Positions 8,764 through 15,831 of a DNA stretch of 64,000 nt are shown piece by piece. Under the pieces are notes generated by a model. That model had not been told where the DNA came from and ran no database searches. It worked only from the letters and a program-made list of their open reading frames with translations. The stretch is from Mesorhizobium sp. 65-26 (GTDB lineage: Bacteria > Pseudomonadota > Alphaproteobacteria > Rhizobiales > Rhizobiaceae), in NCBI GenBank assembly GCA_001899205.1, contig MKVL01000010.1, positions 391,914 to 455,913 of the forward strand, given 5' to 3'. Each line of letters opens with the position of its first letter. Position 1 is the first letter of the stretch. Made by a program: the position numbers and the translations under genes.

Positions 8764-8973
8764 TTAGTGGCAGGGGAAGCCGAGCAGGTGCCGGCCGTCA
8801 TGCACGAATTCGTGCACGTACATGCCGCGGATGAGCGACGTCGCGCCTTCTTCCGCGCCGATGAAATAGATTGCCAGCAGCAGCAGCAGGCCGCCGAAGA
8901 TCGCCCAGGGCAGAATCTCGCGAACGGGAATGGCAACTGGCGCGGCGCCGGGCGAAAGGGCGATGTCAGACAT
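8764..8973 (-). CDS. cbtB: Cobalt transporter subunit CbtB
   Basis: A 69-residue protein with one transmembrane helix (I-L-P-W-A-I-F-G-G-L-L-L-L-L-A-I) and the CbtB hallmark, a histidine-rich C-terminus: His54, His58, His62 and the final Cys-His. These are likely cobalt ligands. A strong AGGAGG lies directly upstream of the ATG at 8973. It is the first gene after the minus-strand cobalamin riboswitch, followed by cbtA. Confidence 0.92.
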   Translation of the reverse strand: MSDIALSPGAAPVAIPVREILPWAIFGGLLLLLAIYFIGAEEGATSLIRGMYVHEFVHDGRHLLGFPCH

Positions 8974-9004
8974 GAAAACCTCCTAGGATACAGCGTCCCA
9001 ATGC

Positions 9005-9135
9005 TTAAAAACGAGATACACAGCGGTCTGACTCTCAGCTTCAGGCATTGGGAGGCTGATCACAGTGGCGCGACCGTGCTGGATTTTCGCCAGCTTCGCT
9101 TCGTAACTCACGAAAGACGGTAGAGGTACGGCCTG
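9005..9135 (-). promoter_or_regulatory. Cobalamin riboswitch upstream of cbtBA
   Basis: Read on the minus strand, the leader contains GCTGGCGAAAATCCAGC, then CACGGTCGCGCCACTGTG (the aptamer core in the form common upstream of cbt genes), then CTGAGAGTCAGACCGC in the position of the B12 box. It is more divergent than the two plus-strand riboswitches in this window, but the order and spacing of blocks fit. The cbtB ribosome site follows about 30 nt later. Repression by B12 would stop cobalt import once cobalamin is sufficient. Confidence 0.85.
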
Positions 9136-9264
9136 TTTCTGTCAACAAACGGCAGGGCTGTTCCCGTGCAAAGGGGGCGTCGGCGAGGACGACTGTCGCC
9201 TTTACGCAGGTGCCGCGTCGCTTTCGTACCAACCGCTGCGCGGACACGGTGCTTAGATCGCATC

Positions 9265-9445
9265 GTTCAAGGTGCCCGTCGGCGACTCGGCCGAGGGGAT
9301 AATTGGGAAGCCGGTGAGAAACCGGCGCTGCCCCCGCAACGGTAGCGAAGCGTGCGTTCCGACTGAAACCACTGGGCAAAGCCTGGGAAGGTGTCGGGAC
9401 AAGTCCGCCAGGACGGCTTCGGAGCCCGGAAACCAGCCTCGAACA
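9265..9445 (+). promoter_or_regulatory. Cobalamin riboswitch upstream of the betaine-homocysteine methyltransferase operon
   Basis: The aptamer blocks appear in order: GGGAAGCCGGTGAGAAACCG at 9306-9325, GCGCTGCCCCCGCAACGGTA at 9325-9344, CCACTGG near 9371, GGGAAGG near 9385, and the B12 box GGAGCCCGGAAACCAGCC at 9421-9438. Just downstream, GATCGC at 9461-9466 can pair with GCGATC at 9472-9477, a candidate expression-platform stem. The first start codon (9567) follows after about 120 nt. Repression by B12 would restrict this B12-independent methionine route to cobalamin shortage. Confidence 0.95.
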
Positions 9446-9566
9446 CAATGGAACTCGACTGATCGCGGTGGGCGATCAAGGGGCAGATGCGGACCGGCGC
9501 CCGGCCGGAAATGTCCGTGACTTTCCTCCGTCACCACCAGGTTCAGTCCTCTGCAAAAGGACGAAC

Positions 9567-9869
9567 ATGGATACTCGAAACGAAATGCCCGAACTGGCGC
9601 TCGGCCGGATGGATTCCCGCGTGCGCGGGAGACGTCGGCCGAACCCGGCGACGATGGCGGCGATCTCGCCGTTGCCGCCGCCGGAAGAGGTGTTCGCCGA
9701 CTGGCTGCTGTCGGTGCCGCACGGCGCCGACCTCAGGCATGCGGCGCGGCGGCAGATCGCACTGATCGACCGGCGACGCTCCCTTCATCCCGACGTCCAG
9801 GTGCTGCGGGTCCTGCTCGCGGCGGTCGCCGGCACAGGCGTTTGGACGCCCCCCGTATCCAATCTTTGA
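9567..9869 (+). CDS. Small protein, paralogue of the nrd-operon small protein
   Basis: A 100-residue protein, first gene after the second cobalamin riboswitch, with AAAGGA correctly placed upstream of the ATG at 9567. Residues 37-69 match residues 18-50 of the nrd-operon small protein, 16 of 33 identical without gaps; the W46-L47, P51-x-G53-x-D55-L56 and A59-A60-R61 positions are shared. The first 30 residues are not shared. Their Arg-rich part (about 18-24) is encoded by a GGATTCCCGCGTGCGCGGGA palindrome at 9611-9630, which looks like a repeat element captured in the frame. An internal ATG at codon 30 would give a 71-residue protein closer to the conserved core. Function unknown. It is 12 nt from the methyltransferase gene and certainly in its operon. 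Confidence 0.78.
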   Translation: MDTRNEMPELALGRMDSRVRGRRRPNPATMAAISPLPPPEEVFADWLLSVPHGADLRHAARRQIALIDRRRSLHPDVQVLRVLLAAVAGTGVWTPPVSNL

Positions 9870-9881
9870 GGAAAGAACATC

Positions 9882-10955
9882 ATGTCCGCACAATCCACGA
9901 ATCCGGCCACCACTCCGGCCAAGCGAGGCCTGCTCGAGCGGCTCGAGGCCGGCCCGGTCATCTGCGCCGAAGGTTACCTGTTCGAGCTCGAGCGCCGCGG
10001 CTATCTGCAGGCGGGTCCCTTTGTCCCCGAAGTGGTCATCGAGCATCCGCGCGCGGTGACGCGGCTGCATGAGGACTTCGTTCACGCCGGGTCGGACGTC
10101 GTCGAGGCCTTCACCTACTATGCTCATCGCCAGAAGCTGAAGGTGATCGGCCGCGAGGACATACTGGAGACGATCAACCGGCAAGCGCTGCGCATCGCCA
10201 AGGACGTCGCCGACCGCAACGGCTGCCTGATGGCCGGCAACATCTGCAACACCAATGCCTACGAAGCCGACGATCCGAAGACGCACAACACCGTGCGCGC
10301 CATGTTCGAGGAGCAGATCGGCTGGGCGGTCGAGGAGGGTGCCGACTTCCTCATCGCCGAGACCATCGACTGGTATGGCGAGGCGGCCATCGCGCTCGAC
10401 GTCATGAAGGCGACCGGCCTGCCGACGGTCGTGACGCTTTCGGTCCATCGCGACGAGAACATGTTCGACGGCGTTGACGTCGTCGAGGCGTGCAAGCGGC
10501 TGGAGGCGGCCGGCGCGGACGTCGTCGGCCTCAATTGCCAGCGTGGGCCGAAGACGCTGATGCCGGTGGTGCGCAAGGTTCGCGACGCGGTGTCGTGCCA
10601 TGTCGCTTCGCTGCCGGTGCCCTACCGCACCACTGAGGCCGAGCCGACCTTCCAGTCGCTCACCGACCGGGCATGCTCCTGTATCCCCGGCAACCGACCG
10701 TTCCCGACCGCGCTCGATCCCTTCACCTGCAATCGCTACGAGTGCGCCGAATACGCCCGCGAGGCTTACGACATGGGCGTTCGCTATATCGGCCTCTGCT
10801 GCGGCGCGGCGCCCCATCATATCCGCGCCGTCGCCGAGGCGCTCGGCCGCACCGTGCCGGGCAGCCGCTATTCGCCCGACATGTCGAAGCACGCCTTCTT
10901 CGGCACGGACGCCGCGATCCCCGAAAAATACAAGGAACGCCGCGTCGAGATCTGA
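9882..10955 (+). CDS. Betaine-homocysteine S-methyltransferase-like enzyme
   Basis: A 357-residue barrel enzyme of the homocysteine methyltransferase (BHMT) family, which moves a methyl group from a donor such as glycine betaine to homocysteine and needs no B12. The zinc site is complete: Cys219 in G-L-N-C-Q-R-G-P, and Cys306-Cys307 in Y-I-G-L-C-C-G-A-A-P-H-H. The N-terminal G-P-V-I-C-A-E-G-Y-L-F and H-A-G-S-D-V-V-E-A-F-T-Y-Y blocks are also typical. A GAGGAAAG ribosome site precedes the ATG. Placement behind a cobalamin riboswitch fits an enzyme that stands in for the B12-dependent methionine synthase. The exact methyl donor is not proven. Confidence 0.92.
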   Translation: MSAQSTNPATTPAKRGLLERLEAGPVICAEGYLFELERRGYLQAGPFVPEVVIEHPRAVTRLHEDFVHAGSDVVEAFTYYAHRQKLKVIGREDILETINRQALRIAKDVADRNGCLMAGNICNTNAYEADDPKTHNTVRAMFEEQIGWAVEEGADFLIAETIDWYGEAAIALDVMKATGLPTVVTLSVHRDENMFDGVDVVEACKRLEAAGADVVGLNCQRGPKTLMPVVRKVRDAVSCHVASLPVPYRTTEAEPTFQSLTDRACSCIPGNRPFPTALDPFTCNRYECAEYAREAYDMGVRYIGLCCGAAPHHIRAVAEALGRTVPGSRYSPDMSKHAFFGTDAAIPEKYKERRVEI

Positions 10956-10977
10956 CCGGCCAACCCAAGAGGCAGCC

Positions 10978-12207
10978 ATGAGCATATCTTCCCTTCAGCA
11001 ACGGCAAGCGGGCGGCGACGCGATCGATGCCCTCGTCGCCGCGCACAGGCCGGGCCACGGACTGGCGCGGCCCTTCTACACGGACCCGGCGATCTTCGAG
11101 CGGGACATGGAGCGCGTCTTCCGGCGTCACTGGCATTGCCTGGCGCATGAGAGCGCCGTCGCCAGTCCCGGCGACTTCGAGGTGTTCCGGCTAGGGGACG
11201 AGCAGGTGATCCTGTCGCGCGGCATGGACGGCGCCGTCCATGCCATGCTCAATGTCTGCCGCCATCGCGGCGCGGAAGTCTGCACCAAGCCGAAGGGCAA
11301 CGCGAAGTTCTTCGTCTGCCCCTATCACGCCTGGACTTACGCCAATGACGGGTCGCTGCGCGCGGCCCGTCTCATGCCCAAGGATTTCGACCGCGCCGCG
11401 CATAGCCTGAAGAAGGTCAATGTGCGCGTCGCGGCCGGCCTTGTGTTCATTTCCTTCGCGGCCACGCCGCTCGATTTCGAGCCGATCGAGAATGCGCTGC
11501 GCGCAAGCTGCGGCCAGTATGGCTGGGACACGGCCAAAGTGGCGCACCGGCAGAGCTACGCGCTCGACGCCAACTGGAAGCTGGCGGTCGAGAACTATGT
11601 CGAGTGCTATCATTGCGGTCCGGCGCATCCCGAATATTCGCAGACGCACGCGCTGGAGCAGCCGCTAGAGATGATCGAAAAGCTCAACCAGGCGATGGAG
11701 GCGCGCACCTGCGCGCTGGGCATCGAGGTGGTGAGCGGCGACCGCTGGCAGAATTCGGCCACTGGCCAGGAAGCCATCCATACATTCCGCTACGCGCTCT
11801 ACGACGGGGTCGCCACCGGCAGCCAGGACGGCAAGGCGGTGGCGCCGCTGATGGGACGGTTCGCCGACTATGATGGCGGCGTCACCTCGATCCATCTCGG
11901 TGGCACCACCTTCCTCGTCTGTTATCCCGACCACGGCATGATCTACCGGTTCATCCCCAAGAGCGTCGACACCTGCGAGATGGAACTGATCTGGCTGGTG
12001 CGCGGCGATGCCGAGGAGGGCAGGGACTACGACCTCGAGCGGCTGACCTGGCTTTGGCGAGTCACCACCGAGGAGGACAAGAAGATCATCGAGCACACCG
12101 CGCGCGGCGTGCGCTCGTACTATTTCGAACCCGGCCCGATCGCGCCGATGGAGCACAACGAGCTGCGCTACATCGGCTGGTACCTGGGCGAGATCAGCCG
12201 GCCTTGA
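10978..12207 (+). CDS. Rieske non-haem iron oxygenase, betaine-demethylase type
   Basis: A 409-residue ring-hydroxylating-type oxygenase alpha subunit. The Rieske 2Fe-2S ligands are Cys94/His96 (C-R-H-R-G) and Cys114/His117 (C-P-Y-H-A-W-T-Y). The mononuclear iron site lies in N-W-K-L-A-V-E-N-Y-V-E-C-Y-H-C-G-P-A-H near residues 200-218. Closest family types by architecture are glycine betaine monooxygenase (GbcA) and stachydrine demethylase. No reductase partner is encoded nearby. Being 22 nt downstream of the methyltransferase, it may remove a further methyl from the demethylated betaine product or act on a related N-methyl compound; that is inference from context. It should share the cobalamin riboswitch control. 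Confidence 0.85.
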   Translation: MSISSLQQRQAGGDAIDALVAAHRPGHGLARPFYTDPAIFERDMERVFRRHWHCLAHESAVASPGDFEVFRLGDEQVILSRGMDGAVHAMLNVCRHRGAEVCTKPKGNAKFFVCPYHAWTYANDGSLRAARLMPKDFDRAAHSLKKVNVRVAAGLVFISFAATPLDFEPIENALRASCGQYGWDTAKVAHRQSYALDANWKLAVENYVECYHCGPAHPEYSQTHALEQPLEMIEKLNQAMEARTCALGIEVVSGDRWQNSATGQEAIHTFRYALYDGVATGSQDGKAVAPLMGRFADYDGGVTSIHLGGTTFLVCYPDHGMIYRFIPKSVDTCEMELIWLVRGDAEEGRDYDLERLTWLWRVTTEEDKKIIEHTARGVRSYYFEPGPIAPMEHNELRYIGWYLGEISRP

Positions 12208-12253
12208 GCCGCAGGCGCGATACTGGCCTGGCGCGACGAGCAGGAAATCCGGT

Positions 12254-13657
12254 TCAAAGGCTCACCGGAAGCAGGCCCATTGCCGCGCCGGCAAGCGCGC
12301 ACGCGGCAAGCGTGGGAAGCATGCCGATCCTGAACCGCAGCATGGCGATCATCGCCGCCAGAGCCAGCGCGGCGGCGCGCCAGTCAATGGAGCCCGGCAC
12401 TGGCACATCGGGCCCGGTCGCGCCGAGGAAGTCGAGCGTCCGGACCTCGCGGAAGATGACGTGGAGGGCAAACCAGAGCGCGAGGTTCATCACCACGCCG
12501 ACCACCGCGGCGGTGATGGCCGAGAGCGCCGCCGAGATCGCCTTGTTGCCGCGCAGGGCCTCGACATAGGGCGCCCCGAGGAAAATCCAGAGAAAGCAGG
12601 GCGCGAACGTCACCCAGGTCGTGAGCAGCGCGCCCAGGCAGCCTGCGAGCATGGGGGAGAGCGTGCCCGGCGCCCGGTAGGCGGCCAGGAAGCCGACGAA
12701 CTGGAGGACCATGATGAGCGGTCCGGGCGTCGTCTCCGCCAACCCGAGCCCGTCGACCATCTCGCCCGGTGCGAGCCAGCCAAACGTGCCGACGGCCGCC
12801 TGCGCCACATAGGCCAGGACGGCATAGGCGCCGCCGAAGGTGACGACGGCCATAGTGCTGAAGAAGGCGCCGATCTGCGTCCAAGCGCTTGAAGATCCCG
12901 TGATCAGCCACAGCAGCAGTACCGGCCCCAGCCAGGCCGGCAATCCTATGGCCAGGACGCGGGCCGCGCGTCGCGCGGAAGGCTCGGCATGCGCAAGCTG
13001 GCCATGCTCGAACATCCGGTCGATGATGCCCACGGCGCCGCCATCCTCGCCACCGTCATGTCGGTCGGCGGCGAAGCGGCCCGGCGCATACCGGTTTGCA
13101 AGCCAGCCGACCAATCCGGCCGCGAGGATGATGAGCGGAAACGGCAGGCGGAACGCGTAGATGCCGATGAAGGCGGCAATCGCGATGCCGACCATGAAGC
13201 GGCTTTTCAGCGCGCGCCTGCCGATCCGCAGCACGGCTTCCACCACGACGGCCAGAACGGCCGCCTTGACACCGAAGAACACCGCTTCGACCAGCGGCAC
13301 ATGCCGATAGACGGCATAGAGGATGCTGAGTCCGAGCATCACCAACGCGCCGGGAAGCACGAACAGGATGCCGGCAACGAGGCCGCCGCGTGTCCGGTGC
13401 AGGAGCCAGCCGATATAGATGGCGAGCTGCTGTGCCTCCGGGCCGGGAAGCAGCATGCAGTAGTTCAGCGCATGCAGGAAACGGCGCTCGCCGATCCAGC
13501 GGCGCTGCTCGACCAGTTCCCTGTGCATCAGGGCGATCTGGCCCGCGGGTCCGCCGAAGGAGAGCAGGCCGATCCTGCCCCAGACCCGGGTGGCCTGCGC
13601 AAGCGTGGGCGCGACGGGATCGGCGGCGGCGTTGCGTGTCGTCAGGGCAAGCGGCAT
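12254..13657 (-). CDS. chrA: Chromate efflux transporter ChrA
   Basis: A 467-residue long-chain CHR-family transporter with two homologous halves. The N-half motif is F-G-G-P-A-G-Q-I-A-L-M-H near residue 37, followed by the P-G-P-E-A-Q-Q block; the C-half motif is F-G-G-A-Y-A-V-L-A-Y-V near 285 with T-T-P-G-P-L-I-M. About ten hydrophobic segments are visible, and a hydrophilic loop of some 40 residues separates the halves. The family exports chromate. It begins 10 nt after the chrB stop; the ATG at 13657 avoids overlap with chrB. Confidence 0.93.
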   Translation of the reverse strand: MPLALTTRNAAADPVAPTLAQATRVWGRIGLLSFGGPAGQIALMHRELVEQRRWIGERRFLHALNYCMLLPGPEAQQLAIYIGWLLHRTRGGLVAGILFVLPGALVMLGLSILYAVYRHVPLVEAVFFGVKAAVLAVVVEAVLRIGRRALKSRFMVGIAIAAFIGIYAFRLPFPLIILAAGLVGWLANRYAPGRFAADRHDGGEDGGAVGIIDRMFEHGQLAHAEPSARRAARVLAIGLPAWLGPVLLLWLITGSSSAWTQIGAFFSTMAVVTFGGAYAVLAYVAQAAVGTFGWLAPGEMVDGLGLAETTPGPLIMVLQFVGFLAAYRAPGTLSPMLAGCLGALLTTWVTFAPCFLWIFLGAPYVEALRGNKAISAALSAITAAVVGVVMNLALWFALHVIFREVRTLDFLGATGPDVPVPGSIDWRAAALALAAMIAMLRFRIGMLPTLAACALAGAAMGLLPVSL

Positions 13658-13667
13658 GGCTGCCCCC

Positions 13668-14495
13668 TCACGCTGGCCGGGGGCTGGACGGCCAGTTGTG
13701 CGTCTCCTCGGTGGCATCCCGGCACCAGCGGTAGAAGGCGTCGTAGAGCAGCATGCCTGCCTCGAGTTGCTGGAGGTCGTCGCGGAACATGCGCGAAAGG
13801 CCGAGCGAGGCCGCGAGGAAGCCGGCCGCCTGCGGCGCGAGATCGAGCCGCGCGGTGTCGGCGGCGCGCACGATCGTCGCCAGACGGTCGAGCGGCGCGC
13901 AGGAGAGGCCGAACGCCTCGATCATCGTGTCGAAGGTGCAGCGCTCGCCCTGATGGCTCCAGAACACGCCGTCAATGTCGAAAGGTGTGGCATCGAAGCG
14001 CTCGGCCACCGCCTGTACCTCGGACGCGGCCACGAACAGGAAGACGGCATTGGGGTCGACGAAGCGCCGGATGAGCCAGGGACAGGCGATGCGATCGACC
14101 TTGGGCCGCGCGCGCGTCACCCAGACCGTGCGTCCGGCCGCGTCGCGTCGCGGCAATTTACGGGGATCGACGAGCAGGCCGCCCGAGGCGCGCCAGGCTT
14201 CGAACCCGCCTTCAAGCGTTTCGGCCTCGATGCCTTTGTGGAGAAGCCAGGCAGCGGCGCCCTGGCTGAGCTTCTGCCCTTTCTGGCAAACGACCACGAC
14301 GTGGCGGTCGGTGAACTGCCCCGCCCAATTGGCGGCGTCTAGCGCATCGCGGCGCAAGGCCGCGGGCAGGAAACGCGGATCGGCGGCGACGTCTTCCTCT
14401 GTGCGGACATCGACGATCGTTGGCGCGGTCGGCAAGCCGACCAGACGTGCGAGCTGGGAGGTGGTGATTTCGGTGTTCGACGGCATGGCGTCCAT
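13668..14495 (-). CDS. chrB: Rhodanese-ChrB fusion, chromate resistance protein
   Basis: A 275-residue protein. Residues 1-110 form a rhodanese domain with the active Cys in V-V-V-C-Q-K-G-Q-K-L-S. Residues 120-270 form a ChrB C-terminal domain, with V-W-V-T-R-A-R-P-K-V-D-R-I-A-C-P-W-L-I-R-R-F near 128 and the R-C-T-F-D-T-M block near 195. ChrB domain proteins sense chromate or support its handling. The usual N-terminal ChrB part is replaced here by rhodanese, so a regulatory DNA-binding role is doubtful and sulfur or redox chemistry is possible. It is directly upstream of chrA in one operon. Confidence 0.88.
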   Translation of the reverse strand: MDAMPSNTEITTSQLARLVGLPTAPTIVDVRTEEDVAADPRFLPAALRRDALDAANWAGQFTDRHVVVVCQKGQKLSQGAAAWLLHKGIEAETLEGGFEAWRASGGLLVDPRKLPRRDAAGRTVWVTRARPKVDRIACPWLIRRFVDPNAVFLFVAASEVQAVAERFDATPFDIDGVFWSHQGERCTFDTMIEAFGLSCAPLDRLATIVRAADTARLDLAPQAAGFLAASLGLSRMFRDDLQQLEAGMLLYDAFYRWCRDATEETHNWPSSPRPA

Positions 14496-14545
14496 CCCCT
14501 TTCTCTCGGGAAAGCTGGACGCGAACTTTGGGCTGCCGCCTCACG

Positions 14546-14586
14546 GGGTAGTCGCGAAATAACCCCTTGGCACTTAGGGTAGTCGC
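14546..14586 (-). promoter_or_regulatory. Direct repeat in the chrBA upstream region
   Basis: The decamer GGGTAGTCGC occurs at 14546-14555 and again at 14577-14586, with 31 nt between starts (about three helical turns). It lies 50-90 nt upstream of the chrB ATG. Same-face spacing suits a regulator-binding site. No regulator gene is adjacent, so this is a candidate only. Confidence 0.4.
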
Positions 14587-14623
14587 ATGTTCCGGCGCGC
14601 GCAAGTGTGACGCGGGAGCGCTG

Positions 14624-15778
14624 CTAGGCCCTGAGGCGTCGGCGCGCGATGCCGGCGTGGAAGCGGGCGCCGTCGAGCAGGACGGCATCGTTGAAGTCGT
14701 AGCCGGGGTTATGCAGCGGCCGGCTGTCGGTGCCGTTTCCGAGGAAGGCGAAGCAGCCCGGCACATGTTCGAGGAAGCGGGCGAAATCCTCCGACGCCGT
14801 GTTGGGGCTGGCGAGCGTCGCCACCCGGTCCGCGCCGTAGAGGTCGCGCGCCACGGCGAGCGCCTCGTCGGCGCAAGTCCCGTCGTTGAGCAGCGGTACG
14901 AATTCCCTCGTGTAACTCGCCTCGGCGGTGACGTTGTAGGCCAGCGCCGTGCCCTCGGCGATGACGCGCATCTGCCGCTCGACGACGGCGCTGACCTGCG
15001 GGTTGAAGGAGCGCACGTCGCCCCGGATGCGGGCCTCGCCGGGCAGCACGTTGCGGGTGCCGTCGGTTACCAGTTCGGTCACCGAGAGCACGGCGGTCTC
15101 GGCCGGGTCGAGCCGGCGCGACACGATGGTCTGCAGGCTGGTGACCAACGCGCAGGCCGCGACGAGCGTCTCGCTGCCGGCCTGCGGGCGCGAGGCATGG
15201 CCGCCCAGCCCGCGCAGCACGATCTCGAAATTGTCCTCCGCCGACATCAGCGGGCCGGTGCGAAGCCGGAAAGCGCCGGCCGGTGACGCCGGCATGTTGT
15301 GCAGCCCGTAGATCTCCTCGAACGGGAAGCGCTCGAACAGCCCGTCCTCGATCATCGCCAGCGCGCCTTTGCCCCATTCCTCGGCGGGCTGGAAGATGAA
15401 GCGCACCGTGCCGTCGAAGCCGCCGTCCTCGGCAAGCATGCGGGCGGCGCCGAGCAGCATGGCGACATGGCCGTCATGGCCGCAGGCATGCATCAGGCCG
15501 GGGCTGGTCGACCGGTAGGCGGCCGTGCCCTGCTCGGCGATGCGCAGCGCGTCCATGTCGGCGCGCAGCGCTATGGCGCGGTTGCCGCCGCCGCGCTTCA
15601 GCGTGGCGACAACGCCTGTGCCGCCGACGCCCTCGACGACTTCGTCCAGCCCGAACTGCCGCAGCTTGGCCGCCACGAAGGCGGCGGTGCGCTTCTCCTC
15701 GAAGCCGAATTCCGGGTGCGCGTGCAGGTCGTGCCGCCAGGCGGTCATCTGCCGGTGAAGCTCGGCCAGGTTCAGCAT
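14624..15778 (-). CDS. M20 family amidohydrolase (hippurate hydrolase-like)
   Basis: A 384-residue zinc peptidase-fold enzyme that cleaves an N-acyl amino acid or similar amide. Metal ligands are in H-A-C-G-H-D-G-H-V-A-M near residue 97 and Q-P-A-E-E-W-G-K-G-A near 130, with G-L-H-N-M-P near 160 and a final H-N-P-x-Y-D-F-N-D near 360. The family's C-G-H-D-G-H Cys is present, as in hippuricase and IAA-amino acid hydrolases. It is the last gene of the operon with the carbamoylase-like and diaminopropionate ammonia-lyase genes, 53 nt after the former. Confidence 0.88.
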   Translation of the reverse strand: MLNLAELHRQMTAWRHDLHAHPEFGFEEKRTAAFVAAKLRQFGLDEVVEGVGGTGVVATLKRGGGNRAIALRADMDALRIAEQGTAAYRSTSPGLMHACGHDGHVAMLLGAARMLAEDGGFDGTVRFIFQPAEEWGKGALAMIEDGLFERFPFEEIYGLHNMPASPAGAFRLRTGPLMSAEDNFEIVLRGLGGHASRPQAGSETLVAACALVTSLQTIVSRRLDPAETAVLSVTELVTDGTRNVLPGEARIRGDVRSFNPQVSAVVERQMRVIAEGTALAYNVTAEASYTREFVPLLNDGTCADEALAVARDLYGADRVATLASPNTASEDFARFLEHVPGCFAFLGNGTDSRPLHNPGYDFNDAVLLDGARFHAGIARRRLRA

Positions 15779-15831
15779 CGGTCATACCCCCGTTTCGGCC
15801 TTGCCGGCCGACGCGCTCATTGAATACGCCC

